From NCBI GenBank assembly GCA_023474155.1, contig JAMCYJ010000030.1:1-26392 (forward strand): a DNA stretch of 26,392 bases. Reading direction: 5' to 3'. The stretch is from Candidatus Martarchaeota archaeon. Lineage in GTDB: Archaea; Micrarchaeota; Micrarchaeia; Micrarchaeales; Micrarchaeaceae. The notes below the pieces were generated by a model that was not told where the DNA came from, ran no database searches, and saw only the letters and a list, made by a program, of their open reading frames with translations. A program made the position numbers and the translations under genes. This document shows, piece after piece, positions 19,360 to 26,392 of this stretch. Positions within the stretch are counted from its first letter, which is position 1. The number at the start of each line of letters is the position of its first letter.

Positions 19360-21279
19360 ATGGATGCTCAAAACAACCCTGACAATTACTCTGCAAAGGA
19401 CATTATTGTGCTTACAGGACCTGAAGGAGTAAGAAAAAGGCCTGCAATGTATATAGGCTCTACTGGAAGCGCAGGATTCGTGCACCTGCTGTATGAAGTG
19501 ATAGACAACGCGATCGACGAGGCGATTGCGGGATTCTGCAAAAATATAACAGTAAAGCTTTCAAATGAAAACGGGGTCGACGTCGCAGAGGTGATTGACG
19601 ACGGAAGGGGGATACCCGTGGATATAATCGCCAAGGAAGGCAAGCCTGCGCTTGAAGTGATAATGACGTCCATGCATTCAGGAGGAAAATTCAACAGCAA
19701 CGTCTACAAAGTTTCAGGCGGGCTGCACGGGGTTGGGCTTACCGTTGTTAACTCCCTCTCAGAATATACAGAAGTAAAGGTTGTAAAAAACTCAAAAATA
19801 TACAGGCAAATGTTCAGTAGAGGCCTTCCTGTCTCAGGGCTTGAAGCAATAGGATCGGCAGACCCTGGCAAATCTGGCACAACCATAAAATTCAAGCCCG
19901 ACGAGGCAATATTCTCCGTGAAGTCGTTCGATACGCTCTCGTTGAACGAAAGGCTCAGAGATCTCAGCTTTTTAAATTCAGGCATAACAATAACGCTCGT
20001 GGATTCAAGGGAGGAAGAAGAAAAGACGACAAAATATTTTTCAGAGAACGGATTCGGGGACTTCCTCGTATACCTAAGGGGAAGCACTGAGGAGGTTTCC
20101 AAGCCTATTGTAATGTCAAAGGACGTGGGCTCTACAAAAATAGGGATCGTAATGCAGTATGTCGGCAATTACAGCGAGGAAGTGATCTCGTTCATAAACA
20201 ACATAAAGACCGCTGAAGGAGGGACGCATGTCACAGGATTCCATACTGCGCTGACAAGGTCTATAATCAATTACATTGAAAAAGGCAAGGGGCTGAAGGC
20301 AAAGCCGGGCGTGGCAGGGGAGGATACCAGGGAAGGGCTGATTGCAATAATCTCCATAATGATGCAGAACCCTGAGTTCGAGGGCCAGACAAAGGAAAAG
20401 CTAGGGAACCAGGAGATAAAAAGCATTGTGGACAGCGCAGTATATTCCGAACTTTCTACATATTTCGAGGAGAACCCGTCGGAGGCGTCAAAGATAGCGA
20501 TGAAAGTGATCGGGGCGGCCGAAGCGAGGGAATCCGCAAGAAGGGCGAGGGAGTTGTCGAGGAAAAAGAGCATATTCGAGGGCTCGATACTGCACGGCAA
20601 GCTTACGGACTGCACTGAAAAGGATCCTGACAAGGCGGAAATATTCATCGTAGAGGGCGAGAGTGCGGCGGGCTCGAGCAAGCAGGGGAGGGATAGGATG
20701 TTCCAGGCCATACTGCCTTTGAAAGGAAAGATACTCAACGTTGAAAAAGCCTCTGAGGAGAAGATATTCAACAACCAGGAGCTGCATACGCTTGTTACTG
20801 CGATGGGCACTGGAATCAAGGAGCAGTTCAACGTAAACAACATAAGGTATAAAAAGGTGATAATGCTCACCGATGCCGACGTCGACGGAAGCCACATCAG
20901 GACCCTGTTGCTGACTTTCTTCTACAAGTACATGAAGCCTGTGATAGAACAGGGCTATATTTACATCGCCCAGCCTCCGCTGTACAAGATAAGCATAGGC
21001 AGGGACGTGAGGTATGCGTACTCGGACGCGGAGATGAGCGCGCTGCTAAAAGAGCATCCCCATGCAGGAATGCAGAGGTACAAGGGGCTCGGGGAAATGA
21101 ATCCGGAGCAGCTCTGGGAAACGACAATGAATCCGAGGAACAGGATACTCAAGAGGATAAGCATAAAGGACGCGGAGCTTGCAAAACAGCTTTTCGAGAT
21201 ACTTATGGGAAACGACATCGAGGCGAGGAGAAGATTCATAGAGGAGCATGCCTCCGAGGTCTCGTTCCTCGACATATAA
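19360..21279 (+). CDS. gyrB: DNA gyrase subunit B
   Basis: ATPase subunit of type IIA topoisomerase, which with GyrA introduces negative supercoils. 639 residues, the size of bacterial GyrB without the enterobacterial insert. GHKL ATP site: VIDNAIDEAIAGF, DDGRGIPVD, SGGLHGVGLTVVNSLSE. The transducer region includes FHTALTRSIINYI. TOPRIM domain: IFIVEGESAAGSSKQGRD, LPLKGKILNVEKA, LTDADVDGSHIRTLLLTFFY. C-terminal tail: MQRYKGLGEMNPEQLWETTM, the gyrase-type end. Gyrase in archaea is of bacterial origin by ancient transfer. gyrA follows after 45 nt in the same direction. Confidence 0.97.
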   Translation: MDAQNNPDNYSAKDIIVLTGPEGVRKRPAMYIGSTGSAGFVHLLYEVIDNAIDEAIAGFCKNITVKLSNENGVDVAEVIDDGRGIPVDIIAKEGKPALEVIMTSMHSGGKFNSNVYKVSGGLHGVGLTVVNSLSEYTEVKVVKNSKIYRQMFSRGLPVSGLEAIGSADPGKSGTTIKFKPDEAIFSVKSFDTLSLNERLRDLSFLNSGITITLVDSREEEEKTTKYFSENGFGDFLVYLRGSTEEVSKPIVMSKDVGSTKIGIVMQYVGNYSEEVISFINNIKTAEGGTHVTGFHTALTRSIINYIEKGKGLKAKPGVAGEDTREGLIAIISIMMQNPEFEGQTKEKLGNQEIKSIVDSAVYSELSTYFEENPSEASKIAMKVIGAAEARESARRARELSRKKSIFEGSILHGKLTDCTEKDPDKAEIFIVEGESAAGSSKQGRDRMFQAILPLKGKILNVEKASEEKIFNNQELHTLVTAMGTGIKEQFNVNNIRYKKVIMLTDADVDGSHIRTLLLTFFYKYMKPVIEQGYIYIAQPPLYKISIGRDVRYAYSDAEMSALLKEHPHAGMQRYKGLGEMNPEQLWETTMNPRNRILKRISIKDAELAKQLFEILMGNDIEARRRFIEEHASEVSFLDI

Positions 21280-21324
21280 TCAATCAGTGAATTTACATGG
21301 GGCTCATGCCCGGAAACAAACAAC

Positions 21325-23787
21325 ATGGCTGGTAAAATGGTAGACGAAAGAGAGGGAAAAATAAACGCGGCGGAAGACAGGAATACTGTAAACGCCCATA
21401 TCGAGACCGAAATGCAGTCCAGCTACATAGACTATGCGATGAGCGTCATAATAGGCAGGGCACTGCCCGACGTAAGGGACGGGCTGAAACCAGTGCAGAG
21501 AAGGATATTATACGCGATGTACAAGCTCAACAATGTGTTCGAACAGCCGACGAAAAAAAGCGCGAGGATAACAGGCGAGACGATCGGGAAATACCACCCG
21601 CACGGCGACATTGCGGTATACGAGGCGATTGTTAGGATGGCGCAGGATTTCTCGATGAATTATCCCCTCATCGTAGGGCAGGGCAACATGGGCTCAATCG
21701 ACGGAGACCCTCCTGCGGCGCAGAGATACACCGAGGTAAAGCTCAGCAAGATATCAGGGGACATACTTGACGATATCGAAAAAAATTCAGTGAACTTTGT
21801 CCCTAACTTCGACAACACCGAGAAAGAGCCCGTGCTCATGCCAAGCAAGGTCCCGAACCTGCTTGTGAATGGGAGCTCGGGCATAGCAGTCGGAGTGGCG
21901 ACAAACATACTGCCGCACAACCTTGCGGAAGTAACGGACGCGATCGTGCACTATATAGACAACAAGGATATAGAGCCGAGGCAGCTGCTTGAGTTCATCA
22001 AGGGGCCTGATTTCCCTACAGGCGGCGTTGTATACTGGAACGAGAATATCATAAAATCCTACCTGACCGGAAGGGGCAGCGTGACTATAAAGGGGAAAGT
22101 CGTAGTGGAAAAGGAAAAGAACCGGGAAGTAATCGTAATCACAGAAATACCCTATACAGTAAACAAATCCCTGCTTGTCGAAAGCTTTGCAAACCTGGTA
22201 AAGGACAAACGCGTCGTAGGAATTTCCGACATAAGAGACGAAAGCGACAAGAAAGGAATCCGCATAGTAATCGAACTTCGACAAGGCATCAGCGCGGACT
22301 TCATCCTGAACAGCCTGTACAGGTACACGCAACTGCAGATAAACCTTCCTGTCATGAACATAGGCATCTTAAGCAACAGGCTGCTGACATTCAACATAAA
22401 ACAGTTCATATCCGAATTCGTAAAGCATAGGTTCGAGATCATTGAAAAAAGGAGTAGATTCGACCTCGACATCGCAACGCAGAGACTTCATATTGTCGAC
22501 GGGCTCATAATCGCGATACAGAATATTTCCGGCGTTGTCGATCTCATAAAAAAGAGCTCGAGCGCGGACGAGGCCAAAAAATCCCTGATTGAATCATACT
22601 CGATTTCTGAAAAGCAGGCAAAGGCGATCCTCGACATGAAGCTCAGCAGGCTCACAAGTCTTGAAACAGGCGCGCTGAACAGTGAAAAAGGCGAGCTCGG
22701 CAAAAGGATACGCGAGCTCGAGCAGATTCTTGCAAACGAGGGAGCCATATACGGCATAATAAAAGATGAAACAAACGAGATACGGCAGAAATACGGAAGG
22801 GAACGCAGGACAGAAATAAGCCAAAACATACAGGACATCGAAATAAACGACGAGAACCTTATAAACGACGAGGATACGATCGCGGTGCTGACAAAGGATT
22901 CATACATAAAAAGGATTCCGCCTTCGCTGTACAAGGTGCAGGACCGCGGAGGGAAGGGAGTTATGTCAATAAATCTCAAGGAAAACGATTACACGAAACA
23001 GCTGATTTACTGCAGGACAAAGGACTTCCTGCTTGTCTTCACAGACAGAGGAAGGGTGCACTGGCTCAAGGCGTACAGAATTCCAGAGGAAGGAAAATAC
23101 AGCAGAGGCAAGGCGATTGTAAACCTGCTCAGCCTGGAAAACGAAAAAGTGCAGAAGCTGATAAACATACGCAGATTCGAGAACAAAGACATCGTGCTTA
23201 TAACCAAAAAAGGGACGATAAAAAAGATGGACGCGGAGAACTTTTCAAGGCCGCGCTCAAACGGGATAATAGCGATAACGATAGACCCCGACGACGAACT
23301 CGTCGACGCGATAATCCTCGGGCACGGCGATGAGATATTCATCGCAACAAGGAACGGAAAGTCCATAAAGTTTGCGCAGCAGGATCTCCGCGAGATAGGA
23401 AGGACGGCATCGGGCGTCAGGGGCATAAGGCTCGGGGGCGACGATTCTGTCACAAACGTCATCGCCGTCAAAAAAGGGGACCTTGTAGTGTCCGTCACAA
23501 GCAATGGATTCGGAAAGATAACAGATGCAGAGAAATACAGGCTGCAGAAACGCGGCGGAAAGGGCACGATAAACATAAAGCTCAAGGAAAAGACAGGAGT
23601 GCTTGTAAAGGCGCTGAAGGCTTCTCCGACAGACTCCATGCTGCTCATAAACTCCAAGGGGCTTGTGATCAAGTTCCTCATATCCGATGTCAGGCTCACG
23701 AACAGAGCCGCATCCGGAGTGAAAATAATGAGGCTAGATCAGGATACAGAAATAATCGATGCCCAGATAGAATCGAATGTTGCATAA
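21325..23787 (+). CDS. gyrA: DNA gyrase subunit A
   Basis: Breakage-reunion subunit of gyrase, 820 residues. The winged-helix domain has KYHPHGDIAVYEAIVRMAQ. The catalytic Tyr is in AAQRYTE (Y135, equal to E. coli Y122). In the quinolone region, Ile96 and Glu100 replace E. coli Ser83 and Asp87. The coiled-coil tower and C-gate follow (TQLQINLPVMNIGIL, KAILDMKLSRLTSLE). The C-terminal domain from about 515 is a six-bladed beta-pinwheel with two GyrA-box-like motifs, QDRGGKG (539) and QKRGGKG (741). The box is needed to wrap DNA, so true gyrase activity rather than Topo IV activity is likely. A second ATG lies four codons in (MVDEREGK). Confidence 0.97.
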   Translation: MAGKMVDEREGKINAAEDRNTVNAHIETEMQSSYIDYAMSVIIGRALPDVRDGLKPVQRRILYAMYKLNNVFEQPTKKSARITGETIGKYHPHGDIAVYEAIVRMAQDFSMNYPLIVGQGNMGSIDGDPPAAQRYTEVKLSKISGDILDDIEKNSVNFVPNFDNTEKEPVLMPSKVPNLLVNGSSGIAVGVATNILPHNLAEVTDAIVHYIDNKDIEPRQLLEFIKGPDFPTGGVVYWNENIIKSYLTGRGSVTIKGKVVVEKEKNREVIVITEIPYTVNKSLLVESFANLVKDKRVVGISDIRDESDKKGIRIVIELRQGISADFILNSLYRYTQLQINLPVMNIGILSNRLLTFNIKQFISEFVKHRFEIIEKRSRFDLDIATQRLHIVDGLIIAIQNISGVVDLIKKSSSADEAKKSLIESYSISEKQAKAILDMKLSRLTSLETGALNSEKGELGKRIRELEQILANEGAIYGIIKDETNEIRQKYGRERRTEISQNIQDIEINDENLINDEDTIAVLTKDSYIKRIPPSLYKVQDRGGKGVMSINLKENDYTKQLIYCRTKDFLLVFTDRGRVHWLKAYRIPEEGKYSRGKAIVNLLSLENEKVQKLINIRRFENKDIVLITKKGTIKKMDAENFSRPRSNGIIAITIDPDDELVDAIILGHGDEIFIATRNGKSIKFAQQDLREIGRTASGVRGIRLGGDDSVTNVIAVKKGDLVVSVTSNGFGKITDAEKYRLQKRGGKGTINIKLKEKTGVLVKALKASPTDSMLLINSKGLVIKFLISDVRLTNRAASGVKIMRLDQDTEIIDAQIESNVA

Positions 23788-23835
23788 TGCGTCCGCGCGC
23801 GTCGAGGCGATTTCTGCGAAAACGCGCAATAATAA

Positions 23836-24531
23836 ATGGTGCATATAATGAAGGATCTATATGAAAAAAACGAGGAAAGATTTGGAAAGATAACAAGCAG
23901 GATATATTCTGCTTGCATAAATACAGGAGTGCTTAAGCTGCACGGCTTTGTTTATAATGACATAAAAAAACGCATTGCGCCTTCGGCGAAGGCGATCCTC
24001 GACATCGGATTCGGGAACGGGCTAATTCTTTGGAAGCTCGCAAAGGACATGAAAAAAACCAGCGGCGCCAGGTTATATGGAATCGATCCCTCCCCTGAAA
24101 TGCTGAAAATCGCAAAGAACAGGATGGCGAAAAAAAAAGGATATGATGTTAATTTGAAACTTGGCAGCAGCAGGACGATACCTTTTAGGCAAAAATTTGA
24201 CATAATTTACACGAGCCTCTCCTACCACCATTGGGAAAAACGCGAGTCTGCAATCCCTTATATTCTCAGCAGGCTCAGCAGAAACGGAAGTTTCATAATC
24301 TACGAATACGACAAAGACGCAAGAACAAGATTCAACCTTATGCATGGACACATGATAAGCGAGGAGGACTTCAAAGGCATGGCGTTCAAGGGATTCAAAA
24401 AAAGCGTAAAAAAGACGCAGCACATAATAATAGTGGAATTCAAAAGATCAGGAAACCCGCGGGCGCAAAATAAAAAACAGCACAAGGCGGGCAATAAAAA
24501 GATAAAAAATAAAAGAATAAATAAAAAATAA
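23836..24531 (+). CDS. Class I SAM-dependent methyltransferase with lysine-rich tail
   Basis: 231 residues. Motif I is AILDIGFGNGLILWKLA (SAM binding), motif II is YGIDPSPEMLKIAKNRM (acidic Asp binding the ribose), then PFRQKFDIIYTSLSYHHW (motif IV region) and NGSFIIYEYD. The fold is the UbiE/Methyltransf_11 type and the substrate is not evident. The last about 30 residues (from KRSGNPRAQNKK) are almost only Lys, Asn, Arg and Gln, a disordered basic tail that could bind nucleic acid. A start at 23848 (MKDLYEKNEE) is as likely as 23836 because GGTGCAT lies before it. Same strand as gyrA, 48 nt downstream. Confidence 0.8.
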   Translation: MVHIMKDLYEKNEERFGKITSRIYSACINTGVLKLHGFVYNDIKKRIAPSAKAILDIGFGNGLILWKLAKDMKKTSGARLYGIDPSPEMLKIAKNRMAKKKGYDVNLKLGSSRTIPFRQKFDIIYTSLSYHHWEKRESAIPYILSRLSRNGSFIIYEYDKDARTRFNLMHGHMISEEDFKGMAFKGFKKSVKKTQHIIIVEFKRSGNPRAQNKKQHKAGNKKIKNKRINKK

Positions 24532-24578
24532 ACTGCGCAAATCAAAACAATAATATTAGAGTAAGACGCAAGATATAC

Positions 24579-25373
24579 ATGAAAGCAATTATCACTGCAG
24601 CAGGATACGGGACGAGGCTTCTGCCCGCGACAAAGGAGATTCCAAAAGAAATGCTGCCCATTCCGTATCAGGGGTCATTCAAACCTGTAATACAGATAGT
24701 TTTCGAACAGCTGTTCCATAGGGGGGTCAGGGACTTCATAATAATCGTCGGGAGAGGGAAACGGGTAATAGAGGACCATTTCACGCCAGACTACTTTTTC
24801 ACGAAATACCTTGATTCGAAACACAAGGCAAAGGAATCAAAGGAACTAAAGGACTTTTACAGCATGCTGGAGCAGAGCGACATAACCTGGATAAACCAGC
24901 TCGACAGAAGGGGCTTTGGGGATGCTGTCCTGCGCGCAGAGCCTTTCGCAGGAGACGATTTTCTGATAGTAGCAGCAGATCACATACCAAAGGAACTGCC
25001 GAAGATGCCTCCGCAGTCGATACTTATTACAAACGCAGAGGACCCAAAAAACTACGGTGTTGTCGTGCTTGGCAGGGATAGTACTATTATAGATATACAG
25101 GAAAAGCCTGAAAAGCCGAAAACAAACCTTATCGTAATGCCTTATTATAGGTTCGACAGCACAATATTCAAGTTTTTGCACGAGGTAAAACCCGACAAAA
25201 ATAAGGAGATCCAACTAACGCAGGCAATAAAAAAAATGATCGAACACGATGTAAAAATAAAGGGGGTCATGGTCAACAAGGCATATGATCTTGGGAGCAT
25301 TGAAAAGTACATCAGGGCATACAAAGAATTAGGCAGCAGCCAGACAAAAAATAAAAGAAAGAGAAAAAAATAA
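24579..25373 (+). CDS. galU: UTP--glucose-1-phosphate uridylyltransferase (GalU family)
   Basis: Makes UDP-glucose (or a related NDP-sugar) from UTP and glucose-1-phosphate for envelope glycan and glycosylation. 264 residues. The nucleotide-binding start IITAAGYGTRLLPATKEIPK and EMLPI are classic, followed by KPVIQIVFEQLFHRGVRDFI, FGDAVLRAEPFAGDDFLIV and the metal Asp in AADHIPKE. Then come NYGVVVLG, IIDIQEKPEKPKTN and the sugar-site end VMVNKAYDLGSIEKYIRAY. The family is mainly bacterial (GalU), with archaeal members known. The end is a lysine/arginine tail (KNKRKRKK), similar to the tail of the preceding methyltransferase. A different NDP-sugar product cannot be excluded. Confidence 0.9.
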   Translation: MKAIITAAGYGTRLLPATKEIPKEMLPIPYQGSFKPVIQIVFEQLFHRGVRDFIIIVGRGKRVIEDHFTPDYFFTKYLDSKHKAKESKELKDFYSMLEQSDITWINQLDRRGFGDAVLRAEPFAGDDFLIVAADHIPKELPKMPPQSILITNAEDPKNYGVVVLGRDSTIIDIQEKPEKPKTNLIVMPYYRFDSTIFKFLHEVKPDKNKEIQLTQAIKKMIEHDVKIKGVMVNKAYDLGSIEKYIRAYKELGSSQTKNKRKRKK

Positions 25374-25400
25374 AATAAAAATAAAATAAAAACCGCGCCC

Positions 25401-26075
25401 TCAGACAGGATAATACCTTACTGTATGCAGGATGCCTGCTGCTATTCCGGAGATTAAAAGCAGCGCAATAAGCACAAGGAATACCAATGTAGTAAACAAT
25501 GCAACTATCGCATTGACTCTCGATACATTATGCTGCGATGCAAGCGCGATTACAAGGATCGCAAGCTCCCATATGGCGATTATGGCAAACCCTAAAATTC
25601 TTACGCCAGGCACAAACAGAATCCAGTATCCAAGCACCATTGGAAACATGCTGAACAGCACTGCTATCAATGTTTTACTGTAATTTCCATCCCAGGCCCT
25701 GAGCAGGTATTTGCCGAATATCTGATACAGCCATGCATCAATCACTGCACTAATAGGGATAAATACAAAGAACATAGCCATGCCTGAAATCAGAATCGCG
25801 GCATACGCATTGACACCGCTGATAGCAAATGACTTAAACAGGGGAATTGCGCCGGCCCTGAAAAATACTCCGGAGTGGTAGGCGAGAGACCCGAAAAACA
25901 GGAATAGGAAAAATCCTATTGTCGCGACTGCGAAATAAAATTTGAGCACTTTCCTCAAATCCAAATTTCCAGAAGTCGCCTTCCCGGGCTCTAAAAATAT
26001 TCCGCAGACTTTTGCAAAGCTGCAGATGCTGCCGCTTTTGGCAGCGTTTTTCATCTTTTTGCGTTTTTTTGCCAT
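25401..26075 (-). CDS. Yip1-like multi-pass membrane protein
   Basis: 224 residues. It has a basic cytoplasmic N-terminus (MAKKRKKMKNAAKSG), a short amphipathic start (FAKVCGIFLEPGKATSG) and five hydrophobic helices spread over about 45-215. The F-L-x-P start followed by five membrane spans and a W-x-L helix is the Yip1/YIPF pattern found in many archaea and bacteria, where its function is poorly known. There is no catalytic motif. It is convergent with galU, with 27 nt between stops. The minus-strand promoter region upstream has GTATAAAATAG (near 26090-26100). Confidence 0.65.
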   Translation of the reverse strand: MAKKRKKMKNAAKSGSICSFAKVCGIFLEPGKATSGNLDLRKVLKFYFAVATIGFFLFLFFGSLAYHSGVFFRAGAIPLFKSFAISGVNAYAAILISGMAMFFVFIPISAVIDAWLYQIFGKYLLRAWDGNYSKTLIAVLFSMFPMVLGYWILFVPGVRILGFAIIAIWELAILVIALASQHNVSRVNAIVALFTTLVFLVLIALLLISGIAAGILHTVRYYPV

Positions 26076-26237
26076 ATAATCAATTATACTATTTTATACC
26101 TTTTTATAACTTGGAAGCTAATTTATTTATATATATGCAATCAAATTAGATATAAAAAATAGTTTAAATGCAACGCGTCAAATCAGCAGAATACAAAAAT
26201 CTTTGTCGCCCCTAAACCTAAGAATAATGATGATTGA
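26076..26237. promoter_or_regulatory. Divergent AT-rich promoter region
   Basis: Between the Yip1-like gene (minus) and the last gene (plus) lie several TATA-like stretches: TTTTATAAC (minus direction, near 26100-26110), TTTATTTATATATATGC (near 26122-26138) and GTTTAAATGC (near 26162-26171). No coding sequence is apparent. Confidence 0.35.
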
Positions 26238-26392
26238 ATGGATGAAAGCAGTAAAAAGCACAGCCCAGGCAAACCTGCAAACATGAGCATTCCATTCGAA
26301 TTGCTTGCCGGTTCTCTCGCTTCATTTGCCATCGCGCTTATCCTTTTGGGCATTTTGTTTTACATTGCGTATCAAGTCTGGCCAGTGCTGTT
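26238..26392 (+). CDS. Putative single-pass membrane protein, N-terminus only (runs off right edge)
   Basis: From ATG 26238 the frame stays open to the window end (51 codons). A polar N-terminus (MDESSKKHSPGKPANMSIPF) is followed by a long hydrophobic stretch (about 21-48, LASFAIALILLGILFYIAY) predicting one membrane helix with the N-terminus inside. The family is not recognisable from this much. Other nearby ATGs in different frames close within 20 codons. Confidence 0.5.
   Translation, partial: MDESSKKHSPGKPANMSIPFELLAGSLASFAIALILLGILFYIAYQVWPVL

Noticed and set aside
23007..23699. A 230-codon minus-strand open frame inside gyrA
   Set aside because: Antisense shadow of the GyrA pinwheel domain with Ser/Phe-rich composition.
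1..26392. Mobile elements, CRISPR arrays, phage genes or restriction systems
   Set aside because: No spaced repeats of 25-40 nt, no terminal inverted repeats with a transposase, and no integrase, Cas, phage or restriction-type protein among the identified genes.

Overview
The window is archaeal. Archaeal-type GluRS, two-subunit PheRS, SRP54, undecaprenyl/polyprenyl synthase, DUF2070, PRC-barrel and class III (type IV pilin-like) signal peptides all point there. Genes are tightly packed, AT-rich TATA-like boxes sit before many starts, and two tRNAs carry tiny introns inside the T-loop. Together with a bacterial-type DNA gyrase pair, this fits a reduced DPANN genome, most likely Micrarchaeota/ARMAN-like. 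That placement is inference; no rRNA is present to confirm it.

Layout. 1-1421 (minus): the start of a pilin-like protein that runs off the left edge, then a short glutamyl-tRNA synthetase lacking the usual C-terminal anticodon-binding domain. 1565-2401: a HAD phosphatase and, on the minus strand, tRNA-Cys(GCA) with a 20-nt T-loop intron. 2650-8215 (plus): a compact run of CBS/HPF-like protein, pilin-like protein, glycosylatable membrane protein, pheS and pheT, closed by a GC-rich hairpin. 8258-8797 (minus): cobalamin adenosyltransferase. 8856-8927: tRNA-Val(CAC) with an unusual T-loop. 8969-11647 (minus): polyprenyl diphosphate synthase and DUF2070 membrane protein, divergent from RNase Z (11741-12661, plus). 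12712-13107 (minus): a small orphan lipoprotein. 13311-15715 (plus): tRNA-Val(GAC), SRP54 and an iron transporter with a ferritin-like domain. 15890-16934: PRC-barrel protein and RNase HII, whose catalytic N-terminus has no ATG/GTG/TTG in frame. 17028-17140: tRNA-Arg(TCG) with a 38-nt T-loop intron. 17505-19094: tandem AAA+ ATPase of the Cdc48 kind without an N domain. 19360-23787: gyrB-gyrA. 23836-25373: methyltransferase and UTP-glucose-1-phosphate uridylyltransferase, both with lysine-rich tails. 25401-26075 (minus): Yip1-like membrane protein. 26238-end: start of a membrane protein.

Most genes are housekeeping: tRNA charging and processing (gltX, pheST, RNase Z, four tRNAs), protein targeting (SRP54), DNA topology and repair (gyrase, RNase HII), protein unfolding (AAA+), and envelope precursors (polyprenyl phosphate, UDP-sugar). 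The unusual signals are in translation: T-loop introns in two of four tRNAs, a T-loop C55, a GluRS without an anticodon domain, a possible AUU start, and a four-CBS protein with a hibernation-factor-like tail. No CRISPR array, insertion sequence, integrase or phage gene was seen.
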